Under the pieces are notes generated by a model. The model ran no database searches. It was not told where the DNA came from and saw only the letters and a list, made by a program, of their open reading frames with translations. Shown piece after piece: positions 1 to 9,762 of a stretch of DNA of 64,000 nucleotides. A program made the translations under genes and the position numbers. Numbering within the stretch: the first letter of the stretch is position 1; each line of letters starts with the position of its first letter. The stretch is from Conchocele bisecta (Eukaryota > Mollusca > Bivalvia > Lucinida > Thyasiridae). The stretch is from the NCBI GenBank assembly GCA_029237695.1, contig CM055273.1:57215968-57279967 (forward strand). The letters run 5' to 3'.

Positions 1-140
1 AGTGTGAGGCTCCCCCCCATTCTACACCGAAGCGGATTCTGTAGTCCCGATGTTGTCCACTTCTCGATCTGCAAAAGTAGCCGAAACCTTGGTAGCCTCG
101 ACCAAATCTCCGCTTTCTATATGGGAGACCTCCCGCGTAT

Positions 141-225
141 ATCGACTTACTATTTCGTTGGGTAGCTGAAATAGGGTAGCCGAAACACTTGCAAATCGAC
201 TTACTATTTCGTTGGGTAGCCGAAA
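141..225. repeat. Local direct duplication, 31 bp twice
   Basis: A block starting ATCGACTTACTATTTCGTTG occurs at 141-171 and again at 195-225, 54 bp apart, with a GGTAGC(C/T)GAAA ending. The motif GTAGCCGAAA also recurs at about 88 and 177. It looks like a small decayed tandem array at the left edge of the window. No coding signal supports the open frame across it. Confidence 0.7.
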
Positions 226-408
226 CCGCTGCAAATCGGGGACACATTTTACAAACTTTGGTGGTATCATTTTGTTTTACTGTGGGTTGTATTTATTTCG
301 CTTTAAATTAACACGAAATTTTACTATTTTTGGTACCTATGGGGCTACCCACTGCTTTCAATTCTTCCCCCACACTTCGCGGTAACGAACTGACTCCCTA
401 TATACTAC

Positions 409-474
409 TACCTCTCTAAATCGGACACCCTGGGGACCTCCCAGGGTGTCCGGTTTAGAGAGGTTTCAATGTAC
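409..474. mobile_element. Family C solo hairpin
   Basis: A near-perfect hairpin is made of two abutted C-type terminal repeats: CTCTCTAAATCGGACACCC, a short loop, then GGGTGTCCGGTTTAGAGAGG. This inverted pair also occurs as one end of full C elements elsewhere. It is probably a remnant of a pogo/Tigger-like MITE. Confidence 0.8.
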
Positions 475-1128
475 TATGATTTAGCTCGTTATGCATTGAC
501 CGAATACTCGCTGACTGGTAACAAATTGTCGTATCCTACATTGACTAGATACATCCGGGTCACAACTACTTTCTATGACGCTCAATTTATATTTATATAT
601 ATGAGGGAAAGCAATGTATATGTATTTCAACGTGTTGAATGTTTGTAATAATTCGTAACAACACACGATTCACAGAAAAAATATATTGTAAAACAGCCCA
701 TTTAGGCAGCCATTTTGAAAAATACTGCCATTTGCTGAAGTAATTAAAAATGAGATGTATTTCAAATAATTTTACATACAAATTGTGAATGAATTACAGC
801 AATTTACCCGGTTAAATTGATCAGACTGACAGCTAACATTCTTATTAAAAGTATATAATAATGTTCGGCGGCCATCTTGAAAAGCAGACAACCAGGTATG
901 ATAGACACTAGGCAACTGAATCTGAGGCGAGGGTTATTGCTGGTTCAACGTCTATTTGTCGTATGCTTGCATTGGCTAGATACGCGTATCCGGGTCACAA
1001 ACACTTTATTTGACGTTCCATTGGTCGAATGGCGTCACATGACGCTGTCGAATAACGCCACTATAATGACGCAACGTAAACAAGTCCGCCTACGTTTCAA
1101 CGAAAACAAAGTTATATTTGCCCATACT
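475..1128. other. AT-rich non-coding stretch with a diverged direct duplication
   Basis: A block containing GTCGTAT, CATTG(A/G)CTAGATAC and ATCCGGGTCACAA is present at about 528-573 and again at 958-1012, so this stretch holds an old tandem or segmental duplication. The motif GGC(A/G)GCCAT(T/C)TTGAAAA occurs near 707 and 869. The 115-codon open frame from 877 runs into the hairpin at 1172 and shows no recognisable domain. Confidence 0.6.
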
Positions 1129-1250
1129 CAGGGGCGGATCAAGGATTTCGGGTTAGGGGGGGGGGGGCGTAACTATTTTGCAATACTTGACTATATTATC
1201 GAACGAGCTAAGCTCGTTCGATAATATAGTCAAGTATTGCAAAATAGTCG
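1129..1250. mobile_element. Hairpin element with hAT-like CAGGGGCGGATC end
   Basis: The left end reads CAGGGGCGGATCAAGG, a form familiar from hAT-type non-autonomous elements, followed by a G-run. A 38-bp perfect inverted repeat then spans 1172-1209 and 1211-1248 around a single A. No matching right terminus was found, so the element may be truncated or fused to other sequence. The hAT assignment is inference from the terminus only. Confidence 0.5.
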
Positions 1251-1793
1251 ACCGAGCGGAGCTCATGATAGCGCTAGGGGGAAATCTACATCGCACTTCC
1301 TACGTTCTGGCGCATTTTGGAGCAAAACTATTGACGCTGTCTCAGTATGTTTAGACATGATTTTTGATTGAAAACGTTTAAATTTTGAAACAATAAGACA
1401 ACGACCGAAAAATGCATGGAATACATAGCACTTGGCATGAAACGTGCCTTGTAACTTGTAAAAAATTCTTTACTCGGCGAATTTTAGGCATGATAATCTA
1501 GCACAAACTGTTATATACTACTATGTTAGTGTTATTTTTCCTTCAAGTGTATCAGGTCCGGCTCGGAAACGGTATGCGCGTTGTTTTCAACGAAGTCGCG
1601 TTATTTTTGCTCAGCTCTAGCATAAAACTGTACCTGATAAATAGAATATCTGGCTAGTGTCTTTTGATATCAAGTTTATGAAGCTCGGCTCGGCGAACCT
1701 CGGAATTCCTACGCGTTTCCTAACCTTGCCTGATAAATTTGATATGAAAAAAAAACCCACTAGGGTGGTATTCTGTATAAAGTCTCGACATCT
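1251..1793. other. Non-coding stretch, nothing recognised
   Basis: AT-rich sequence without a long open frame or a recognised repeat. CTCGGCTCGGCGAACCTCGG near 1683 and GGCTCGGAAACGG near 1560 are short GC-richer islands without clear meaning. Confidence 0.5.
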
Positions 1794-2096
1794 GCAGCCT
1801 ATTTCACCAACATTGCAAAGTATACTTATCTAGCAAAGTATACTTTCAGGGAGAAATTTTCAATTTAAGAATACATTTATTAATTTTTGCTATACTGAAT
1901 TTATTACATTATCACAGCCATTTTGGCTGTGATAATGTAATAAATTCAGTATAGTAATTCTGCATACGTTTAATCATCAAATATATGCAGTCGTTAATTC
2001 TATATGAAATAATGTATTTCATTGGAAATAAATGATTACTCCTCAAAGTATACTTTGCTAGATAAGTATACTTTGCAATTTTGAAATCTGCTACTG
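1794..2096. mobile_element. Family A MITE, copy 1
   Basis: The outer inverted repeats carry CCTATTTCACCAACATTGCA and, nested inside, AAGTATACTT blocks. The centre is a 63-bp hairpin at 1891-1953 built on TTATTACATTATCACAGCC. The right terminus has diverged (GCAATTTTGAAATCTGCTAC). It has the same architecture as seven other copies in the window and no coding capacity. Confidence 0.85.
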
Positions 2097-2574
2097 ATGT
2101 CGCTTTGTGAAATACATATATACATGTGTCTAATTTGCTCAGGAATGGCGTCATGTTTACCGACACCCGCACCCCGACATTCGAGCAGTATCAATGTGCT
2201 TGTAATGTAATCGGACATTATCTCACGAAGTAGGTGAAAACTGGAGAGAACTGACACTGCCGTGCGTTATGTCAATCACCCACCGAACACTTACATTGTA
2301 CATACTGACCTTGTCCATATAAATATATATATAGTGGACGAGTGTGCATGTATATGGACAAGCTCAGAATGTACATGTAGGTGTGTGCGTGTCTGCGACT
2401 CCGTATACACGGGTCTATACGTGTACGATACACGTCACTCGGGAACCCTCGGACCATTCCGTAACTCGAGACTATAGTGACGCCATCAACGCCAGCCCTT
2501 CAATTATTTACAACGCTTGCGGGTAGCACGATATCAATCGCAAGCATGTACAGTACAGTGGATTATTATATTCC
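2097..2574. other. Non-coding stretch, nothing recognised
   Basis: No repeat family of this window is recognised. The overlapping short open frames on both strands near 2262-2526 are an alternating GTGTRTRY-rich low-complexity tract, not a gene. Confidence 0.5.
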
Positions 2575-2930
2575 GCAATCACTCTGACAATGTTTATTTA
2601 TGAAAGACATTGTAAGTTTTGTAAACGCATTTAACCCTTTGAACCCGAAATCCCGCTATATCGGTTTATGCAAAAAGTGCAGATCCAGATGAGCCGGCTC
2701 GTAACGAGCCGTCTCATCAGGATCTGCACTTTTTGAAAGTAATTTTAATATTTTTGAGAACAAAAACACCCCCTTTTCATAAATGGACGAATCTGGAAAT
2801 CATTTTGTGACCATTGGATCGGTCGGAACATTAGCATATCACAGTCCATTCCAGTTCCTTAGGGTTGAAAGGGTTAATGAAATTATGCAGATATCCGAAG
2901 GTACAACATCACAGAGCGTTTCTCAAATGT
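2575..2930 (+). mobile_element. Family L element, right half, interrupted by F1
   Basis: TTGTAAACGCATT on the left and AATGAAATTATGCAGATATC on the right match the continuous family L sequence near 19280-19330, where a single TTAA lies at the junction. The right terminus has the family's GGTACAACATCACAG and TCTCAAATGTGG motifs. F1 therefore inserted into an older L copy. Confidence 0.75.
2631..2877 (-). mobile_element. Family F piggyBac-like MITE, copy 1
   Basis: The element is bounded by TTAACCCTTTGAACCC and GGGTTGAAAGGGTTAA. The central hairpin is GAGCCGGCTCGTAACGAGCC, flanked by GATCCAGATGA and its complement. The flanking family L sequence is continuous in other copies with one TTAA, so TTAA is the duplicated target. 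TTAA plus CCCTTT ends are typical of piggyBac-type elements; no transposase is present. Confidence 0.9.
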
Positions 2931-3462
2931 GGTCGGAGGTCTAAAACAAGATTAAACAATATACGTTATTCCGTAAACATCCACCTAAGTCAATGACAGT
3001 GAATGTAACACATAATGGGCGGCATGTAGGTACGTCCGTACTTCCCGTCCGCTCGTCCGTCAGTCTGCCTGTCCGTCCTTTCTGACATTGTCATGAGCAA
3101 TTGGAGCTATCCCACGATCGAGCGACATTACACGCACCCTGCTATATAGTGCTTGCAGAACTTGCCAATATTTCAACCTGTCCAAATATCCGCAAGAGAC
3201 AGCGAGTATCCAATATGGACTGTGGGTTGCGAGTTACTGCTACGAGTATTCATTCTCACACTAGACGAGTACCGGACACTCGCAAAAACTCACAGTCTTT
3301 CGTTGACAGCGTCGGTAGACATGCGTCAGCGCAGCCATCTGTCCCATTCTGTTTAATTTCTAATATAACGACGTGGCTGCCAATAAGGACCCTACTACGT
3401 TTCCGACCAGCGTAGCCCCAGATCACATGTGCATTCGCTATGTGGACGTATTGGTCCTCGAC
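2931..3462. other. Non-coding stretch with CGTCCG-rich tract
   Basis: A degenerate (CGTCCGT)n-like tract lies near 3031-3077, of a kind often seen at the ends of interspersed repeats in molluscs (recalled, not checked). The open frames on both strands at 3101-3600 overlap each other and lack domains. No other feature seen. Confidence 0.5.
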
Positions 3463-3935
3463 TAATATAAGGTACAACAATGTCCAGCCGTGGTCAACGT
3501 TTGCTGTGGCACGAGGGAAATGTTTGAATCCCAAGGCCGTAGGCCGCGGGTTCAAACAGTTCCCGCGTGTCACGGCAAATGCTTTCCCACGGCTGGACAT
3601 GGTCGAACGTTATTGTTACATTTCCGTCGGATATATCATGCAATTTGAGCCTTTATGCAGTACTTTCGGTACTTTGATTATCTGCTGCATTCAAACAACT
3701 GATTTACACATAAATATTTCGGAGCCACTGTATACATCGCGTGATGCAGCCGCATCAATTTCAAAATTTCAGTGAGACCGTTGTGAACTCGTCTGGTGAC
3801 GTTATGGCGCATTCTAATAACGTCATCAGACACATGCATTACGTAGGTGTTGGCTTGGCCCCGGAATGAGCATTGTCCATCGCCAAACAGCACGTTTAAA
3901 AACGGCTGTGTGCGATGTCAAACAGCGGCAGTCAT
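3463..3935 (+). mobile_element. Family M element, copy 1
   Basis: It begins with a long hairpin at 3481-3600 with TGTCCAGCCGTGG arms, in which CCGTAGGCCGCGGGTTCAAA faces its complement. A ~330-bp non-palindromic tail follows (ACATTTCCGTCGG, TTTATGCAGTACTTTCGGTA, TCGCGTGATGCAGCCGCAT). The same hairpin-plus-tail order recurs at 30183-30690. No inverted right terminus was found, so the mobilisation class is unknown. Confidence 0.75.
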
Positions 3936-4303
3936 GTAACAATAATTCCAGCACAACAATATTTACGCAATTCCCTAACATTTGATTGGCACGTAGCAAG
4001 TCACTGTCCAAAATTTATATCACAATAAACTCCCACGCCGAACTACTTTCCGTAACCGTGAGGCGCAGTTAAAATAATTCTTAAGAAATTGAAAATAAAC
4101 ACATTTTCTTGATGAATTTATTTCAAATGCTGGAATTATAAGGAATGAATGGCCTTTTTGTTGAATTTATCGGGGATATAAACTTGGAAAAGTCGCGAGA
4201 ATACTAGACGAGGCCTTCCGGCCTTCGTCCAGTATTCCCGCGACTTTTCCAAGTTTAGACCCTGATAAATTCCACAAAAAGGCCATCCATTCCTATAATA
4301 ACA
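3936..4303 (-). mobile_element. Family N element, copy 1
   Basis: A hairpin at 4141-4293 has arms AGGAATGAATGGCC and AACTTGGAAAAGTCGCG. A ~200-bp tail carries CTACTTTCCGTAACCGTGAG and AATTCCAGCACAA. The whole block is the reverse complement of 47967-48316. It abuts the tail of M1 directly, so one may have inserted into the other. Confidence 0.75.
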
Positions 4304-4596
4304 GTTACCATATGACCAGCGTAGCCTGAGATCAGCCTGATCATCTGCACAGTCTGATTAAGGCCTACGCTGTGAGCCAAGCAGCCAATGAAAAATTGCG
4401 GACATCAGTAACAAATAAACAATAAATAAGTAATTATGATGGTTTTACCTCTATAAAACTTTGACGCAAATAAACACCTTTAAAACAAATTTCATGTGAC
4501 CTTGGCATTGAGCACAGGGGTCTGAAGGATGGGCTATAGAATGAAAATATGGATGATTTACGCATCTGGAGTTTCAAGCTAAGGCCGTGCCATTAT

Positions 4597-5156
4597 TTTT
4601 CTCTGTTAAGCGTCCACCCATATTGCCCAAAACCTACCTACGTATCCGGTAAAAACAAACAAGGTCTTGAAGAAAAAAAAACGAATGCAAATTTATGTTA
4701 AAAACGTCCTCAACGCTTTGCAGTCTGCAAAGGGTTGAGGAAGTTTTTATCATACATTTAAATTTCCGCCAGTTTCTTGAGTATCTTGAGTATCTTGAGT
4801 ATCTTGAGTATTAAACTCGGAACGTCGGATCGGACTTTTTTTTCACGTATGCACACTCATGCACTCATGCACAATATACATCTTATATCCCGCATTAATA
4901 ATATTTTGGTGACAAAAACCGGCGAGTGATAAAAACCGGCGCGTACGTCAACCGTTTTTGTCACCGCCCGTTTTTGTCACCCAGTGAAAAAAACCGGCTG
5001 TGAACAAAAACCGGCTCTACACACGTGCATACGTCCCCAATCAGTTTTCATATTACTTCACCAGTAAATAGTGTCAAATAGCTTACAGTGTTTGTTTGTT
5101 TTTTCACAGAACCACTCTCAAAACCTACCCGTACGCGAACGCTTAACAGAGAAAAA
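4597..5156. mobile_element. Family O element, copy 1
   Basis: The terminal inverted repeats are TTTCTCTGTTAAGCG at the left and CGCTTAACAGAGAAA at the right. Inside are a small hairpin at 4708-4740 (CCTCAACGCTTTGCAG facing CTGCAAAGGGTTGAGG), a CTTGAGTAT tandem at 4778-4811, and a cluster of ACAAAAACCGGC units in both orientations at 4909-5020. The GTATCTTGAGTAT to CAAAAACCGG part recurs, rearranged, at 62280-62740. Confidence 0.7.
4778..4811. repeat. TATCTTGAG short tandem repeat
   Basis: Nine-base units of the form TATCTTGAG are repeated about four times inside the O element. Confidence 0.8.
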
Positions 5157-5287
5157 ACTTTGTAAGGCCTAATCTGTCTTACAGTAACAGAGCTAGCAGT
5201 TAGCCAAAACAATTCTCGGACAGACAAACAGACGGACAGGGTGACTTTATGTACCCAGGAATTTTTGTCAGGCTACATATTTATTAT

Positions 5288-5828
5288 TACGGAGCCCCGC
5301 ATGGGACGTAGAATTCTTTTTTTTATTAATTAGTTCCCACGAATTAACAATTCGTTCCCTCAATTCAACAATTCGTTCCCTCAATTTAACAATTCGTTCC
5401 CACGAAATAACAATTCGTTCCCACAGGAACGAATTGTTAATTCGTGGGAACGAATTGTTACATCGTGGGAACGAATTGTTAATTCGAGGGAACGAATTGT
5501 TAAATTGAGGGAACTAATTGTCATTTCGTGGGAACGAATTGTTAATTCGAGGGAACGAATTGTTATATCGTGGGAACGAATTGTTAATTCGAGGGAACGA
5601 ATTGTTAATTCGAGGGAACGAATTGTTATATCTTGGGAACGAATTGTTAATTCGCGGGAACGAATTGTTATATCGTTGGAACAAATTTTTAATTCGAGGG
5701 AACGAATTGATATATCGTGGGAACGAATTGTTAATTCGAGGGAACGAATTGTTAAATTGAGGGAACGAATTGTTATTTCGTGGGAACGAATTAATAAAAA
5801 AAATCCATGTCCCCTGCGCGGCTCCGTA
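5288..5828. mobile_element. Family G foldback element, copy 1
   Basis: The termini are TACGGAGCCCCGC and GCGCGGCTCCGTA, each followed inward by GGGACRT and a T-rich or A-rich run ending in ATTAATT. The interior is a 21-bp minisatellite (constant part GGGAACGAATTGTT, variable rest). About four units point left at 5334-5421 and about seventeen point right at 5424-5790, so the element can fold into one long hairpin. The 115- and 80-codon open frames across it arise because 21 is divisible by three. Confidence 0.85.
5334..5790. repeat. 21-bp minisatellite in inverted halves
   Basis: Units alternate a constant block GGGAACGAATTGTT with variants such as AATTCGA, ATATCGT, ATTTCGT and AAATTGA. Each unit is itself nearly palindromic around GAATTGTTAATTC. 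Orientation flips at about 5422. Confidence 0.9.
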
Positions 5829-6416
5829 TATTATAGATCCAGATATGAATGATAAATACCCGCTGAGCAGGATCTACAACTGTTAAAACGGTATATATCA
5901 ATGGTCCACTTTGTCGGCCGCCCGTACAATTATTACACGTGCAGAAATGGTGAGTTTCCCGTTATAATATCCACATCACACCATGTCGCCGAGCCCAGTT
6001 GATTGGTCTAAATATAAGCCCCTTATTGATTACTGATCCTATTCTATACTAAAGTCGCCTCTGTCGCTTCATACGGCCATTTGTTTTACCCACAAGCTTC
6101 GCTAGCACGCATGCGTCGTATCGGAGACGCGCTCAAAATCACGCCGGGTTGTATTGTATAAAATTTATGGCGGAAAATACGAAAATAAAGTAAACTACAG
6201 CTAGGAAAAAGGAAATTCGGCACATTTATTTCTACGAACTGAATATAATTATTTCATTCGTCTGCAGCAGTTTTATAACTAAATGATGACATGATTTGAT
6301 TGAACGTTAGCAAAAGAAAACGCAAATAAAGCAGATTGCGCAACAGAAGCACGGGCAGAAAGTGAGAAGAATTACAGTTGGAAGTAGTACCGAATACAAA
6401 AGGTAAGATATTATTA
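5829..6416. other. Non-coding stretch, nothing recognised
   Basis: AT-rich, without a recognised repeat or a supported gene. The only open frame (about 60 codons, minus strand, 6254-6439) runs into the K hairpin. Confidence 0.5.
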
Positions 6417-6500
6417 GTTGCTAACAGTAACTCTTGCAATCTACTCCCGTACCGTCCATGGACGGTACGGGAGTAGATTGCAAGAGTTACTGTTCGAAAC
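6417..6500. mobile_element. Family K micro-MITE, copy 1
   Basis: An almost perfect 84-bp hairpin with arms containing GTAACTCTTGCAATCTACTC and the centre CCGTCCATGGACGG. It is flanked by TA on both sides. Copies at 9295 and 31418 have the same arms and the same TA flanks. Confidence 0.85.
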
Positions 6501-6580
6501 TAAATATTTCTTTATTTAATTTTTGAGATCTTATTTTGTAATTTAGAATTAAGATGCCAATGTTTCAATAAGCTATAAAC

Positions 6581-7053
6581 TCAGGGTGTTCATCCCACGT
6601 GACTTTTTGAATAAGGTACACACCGAATTTGGAAGAAAACCGCTTGATTCGAGATAATAAAATGTCAATTTCTCAGCTTATACTCGACCAATTTTGATGA
6701 AATAAAGCGCAACGTACCCGCCAATACAAATGATTTTCCTGCTTGTATTCCGCATTATGCTAAACATTATAGTTTTTTCCAAACATTCTGGAACTTTATT
6801 TGTGTGAACCGTATCAACGCTTTTCAGACTCGGGGAAACAAAGTTCCCAATGTTTGGGAAAACAATAGCGTGTATCGTAATGCGGGCTACAAGCGGGAAA
6901 ACTACACGCATTAGCGGGTACGGTGCACTTTATTTCATCACAGTCGGTTACATACAAGCTGAGAAATTGACATTTTCTTATCTCGGAACGAGCTATTTTC
7001 TTCCAAATTTGGTATGTACCATATTCAAAAGTCACGTGGGATGACCATCCTGA
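6581..7053. mobile_element. Family T long inverted-repeat element
   Basis: Imperfect arms of about 210 bp read inward from TCAGGGTGTTCATCCCACG and out to CGTGGGATGACCATCCTGA, with AAGTCACGTGG, CTTCCAAATTTGG and TATTTCATC motifs mirrored. The centre near 6817-6865 is CTCGGGGAAACAAAGTTCCC. It is single copy in this window and has no coding potential. Confidence 0.75.
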
Positions 7054-7250
7054 AACTAAACTAAACTGTTTTCGGAAATAAGCATCTGACCAAGTGTAAA
7101 CATTCATTTTTCCATTTACGAATTGAACTTTCCACCAAATTTCTGACTGCCTTGTTGAGCGATATAATAAATTATATTGCCTATGTCATTAGGCGATTTA
7201 TTTCTGCATTAGTTGTGGTTTCTACTTTCTAATGAAATCAGTAAACTCGG

Positions 7251-7498
7251 TTAACCATTTCACCCCTAAGGAACTGAATGGGCTGCGATATGTTCGTTTT
7301 GCAACCAATCCAATCATCTCAAAATGATTTTCAGACTATTCCATTTATAAAAAGGGGGTATTTTTTTTTTCTCAAAAATATGAAAATTACTTTCAAAAAG
7401 TGCAGATCCTGATGAGACGGCTCGTTACGAGCCGGCTCATCTGGATCTGCACTTTTTGCATAAACCGCTATGGCGGGATTTCGGGTTCAAAGGGTTAA
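7251..7498 (+). mobile_element. Family F piggyBac-like MITE, copy 2
   Basis: Ends TTAACCATTTCACCCC and GGGTTCAAAGGGTTAA with TTAA on both sides. The central hairpin is GACGGCTCGTTACGAGCC. It is the opposite orientation to F1 and sits within the decayed ~119-bp repeat region. Confidence 0.9.
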
Positions 7499-7559
7499 TA
7501 CATTGTGGATCGTACAGGTTCATGAGTGGAATATGGAATATGTTAAATATGACGAGTTT

Positions 7560-8150
7560 CTAATGAAACCAGTCAACGATTTAATGAACTTCATAGAGGA
7601 ACTTACGATAAGCCTGAATGACTGATTTACAGTGAAACCACTCTAAGCCGGACACCCTGGGAACCTCCCAGGGTGTCCGGTTTAGAGAGGTTTCACTATA
7701 GCAGGTGGCCCCCAGTGAGGAACTTACAATATTTATGATTTAATATGATATTTATTAAACTCGTTTACCGATTTCTAAAAAAATAGCTATGTCCATTTTT
7801 TAAAGAAATTAATCAACGAGTTTAATGGACTTCATAGAGGAACTTACAATATTTATGATTTAATATGATATTTATTAAACTCGTTTACTGATTTATAAAA
7901 AAATAGCTATGTCCAGTTTTTAAAGATCTCAGTCAACGAGTTTAATGAACTTCATAAAGGAACTTACGTGCTTTACGATATAATATGATATTTATTAAAC
8001 GAGTTCACTGATTTAATAAAAAAGATGGCTATTGCCGAGTTGCTAATGAAATCTTTCAAAGAGTTTAATAGAATGTATTTATTAAACGAGTTTACTGGTT
8101 TCATATCAGATTATGCCGAGTCTCGTGAAATCAATCAACGAGTTTAATAG
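7560..8150 (+). repeat. Degenerate ~119-bp tandem array
   Basis: Units carrying GGAACTTAC, ATGATATTTATTAAACTCG, ATAGCTATGTCC and CAACGAGTTTAATG start near 7718, 7838 and 7957, with decayed partial units before and after. The C2 hairpin has inserted into the upstream part. Each unit holds an ACTCG facing CGAGT pair, giving internal dyad symmetry. Confidence 0.8.
7630..7697. mobile_element. Family C solo hairpin, copy 2
   Basis: Two abutted terminal repeats (CAGTGAAACCACTCTAAGCC and GGTTTAGAGAGGTTTCACT) enclose CTGGGAACCTCCCAG. It is inserted after CTGATTTA, a left-flank word shared with other C hairpins at 10434, 28712 and 36182. Confidence 0.85.
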
Positions 8151-8193
8151 TTAACACACTACGACGACAAGACCAACATCATATACTCACAAT

Positions 8194-8776
8194 ACTGTCT
8201 GTTTCAATAAAACTGTCCAAATGTTTACGGCTATATAAACAATTCAAAAACAATATCTTTTTCGATAATATTAAATTAAATTAAACATTAAGAATGATCC
8301 TTCTTTTTATTTCGTGAAATTTGGTCAAATATGGAGTTTATTGTGAAAAAACAATTTCCCCATGTTAAATTCACATAGACATCTTCACAGAGTGAAGATG
8401 TCTATGGGGATTTAACATGGGGAAATGTTTAGAATTTCAGAAACACTGGAACGATTTTTAAAATTTAACTTTTATTTTCTTATTTATTTTCTTAATTAGA
8501 TCATTTCCAAGCTATCTATAGCCAGGTTTCAGAGTCAATTACCAAAATGTTTTGTTTTCTGACTCCTCCCACAACTCATCTACCTCCTTTTCCCCCATGT
8601 TAAATTCCCATAGACACATCAATTTTTTGTAAGAAAATAAATATTTGACTAAATTTCACGAAATAAAAAGGCTCATTCTCAAATTTTGATAAAATTTAAT
8701 ATTATCCCAAAAAAAATATTTTTGCGTTGTTTATATGGCCGTAAAATTTGGGCAGGATACGTGAAACAGATAGTAG
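8194..8776. mobile_element. Family J MITE, copy 1
   Basis: The termini are ACTGTCTGTTTC and GAAACAGATAGT. The interior has long diverged inverted halves with TATTTCGTGAAATTTGGTC, a hairpin CATAGACATCTTCACAGAG facing its complement near 8380-8408, and CCCCATGTTAAATTC blocks. No coding content. Confidence 0.75.
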
Positions 8777-8929
8777 TAGATTTACCGATCACGCTCTGTA
8801 AAGGTCTCAATTACATATTTATTACACGGATGTATTATGATATTTTAAAACACTGTGTTATGAAACTGGGGACGTTCATTTTATGCACTGAACCTATCTT
8901 CTTTCTCTCTCTACTTTCCGTGTTAAAGG

Positions 8930-9180
8930 CACTAGATCTCGGATTAGACGAGCCATGCGACTTTGTACCTAAAACGATGTGTGCGATCTTTCATGAAAAC
9001 TATTTACAAAAATCTGCGATATTATTCTATATGACATCAAAAGTTGACAGAGCAAGGAATACCGCATTTGCTCTGAAAATTTCGCCAGCTTTCAACGTAA
9101 TATACAGAAAGTGTTACAGTTTCTGTAAATACTTTTCATGAAAAATATCGCACATCTATCTTCTTAGGTACAGACTCACA
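8930..9180. mobile_element. Family L-like element, diverged
   Basis: Outer motifs CTTTGTACCTAAAACGATG and CTTCTTAGGTACAGACTC mirror one another, with TTTCATGAAAACTATTTACA and TGTAAATACTTTTCATGAAA inside. The core AAAAGTTGACAGAGC resembles other L copies. The 151-codon open frame at 8686-9141 crosses from J1 into this element and is not a gene. Confidence 0.55.
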
Positions 9181-9294
9181 AGTTCTTCAACAACGATTCA
9201 TAGTTCGGTATTTTTTATGGATTATTTCGGTATCTCTGGTGGTTTCCAACATACAATTTACGTCACCTTCCGTGAATTACACGTATAAGTGCTA

Positions 9295-9361
9295 GTTGCG
9301 AACGGTAACTCTTGCAATCTACTCCCGTACGGGAGTAGATTGCAAGACTTACGTTAGCAAC
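9295..9361. mobile_element. Family K micro-MITE, copy 2, in R1
   Basis: Arms GTTGCGAACGGTAACTCTTG and CAAGACTTACGTTAGCAAC; the centre CCCGTACGGG is shorter than in the other copies. TA flanks both ends. It interrupts R1. Confidence 0.85.
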
Positions 9362-9513
9362 TAACGGTAAATTACAGGGTAGTTTGACAGTATAAAAGGG
9401 TCTGAAAGTTCGGAACGGTGAATGTGTAGATACTTGACGATTTCTGTCGTGTGTAATGATTGAGCATTAGTAGTTGCACAAAACTATGTAAATTACCCAA
9501 ACCCACCCAAATA

Positions 9514-9711
9514 CAGTAGACCCTCTCTTAACCGGACACACCGACAGTCTGAGTATCCTGAATTGCATGGGTTTCATTGGCGTATATTTATGATGATAAT
9601 GCCTCTTCAAGTTCGCAAAGCACAGCCGCATAGCTTTGGCATAGTCATATGTCTGATTTACGGTGGAACATCTCAGGGTCCCAGTGTGTCCGGTTTAGAG
9701 AGGTTCTACTG
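9514..9711. mobile_element. Family C MITE, copy 3, in R1
   Basis: Starts CAGTAGACCCTCTCTTAACC and ends GGTTTAGAGAGGTTCTACTG, with TA immediately outside both ends, inside the R word ACCCAAATA/CCCA. About 140 bp of unique spacer precedes a decayed inner terminal repeat near 9660. TA duplication and CAGT ends fit pogo/Tigger elements. Confidence 0.9.
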
Positions 9712-9762
9712 TACCCACATTGCACCAAAATAATGTCCATCTGTTCAAACACCTGTGCACAA

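Larger units (their letters stand above)
9180..9762 (+). mobile_element. Family R repeat, copy 1, carrying K2 and C3
   Basis: Matches R3 (35198-35585) and the complement of R2 (25440-25885) through TTATTTCGGTATCTCTGGTG, CATACAATTTACGTC, GTCGTGTGTAATGATTGAG and GTTCAAACACCTGTG. The match is broken twice, at K2 and at C3. Removing those two insertions restores the order seen in R3. No terminal repeats were identified. Confidence 0.75.

Noticed and set aside
877..1224. 115-codon plus-strand open frame
   Set aside because: Ends inside the hAT-like hairpin and overlaps an old duplication; no domain.
5505..5852. Open frames of 115 and 80 codons on the plus strand
   Set aside because: They lie entirely in the 21-bp foldback array; a unit length divisible by three keeps several frames open.
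8686..9141. 151-codon plus-strand open frame
   Set aside because: It begins in the right end of a J element and ends in an L-like element; no domain, and both parts recur as non-coding repeats.
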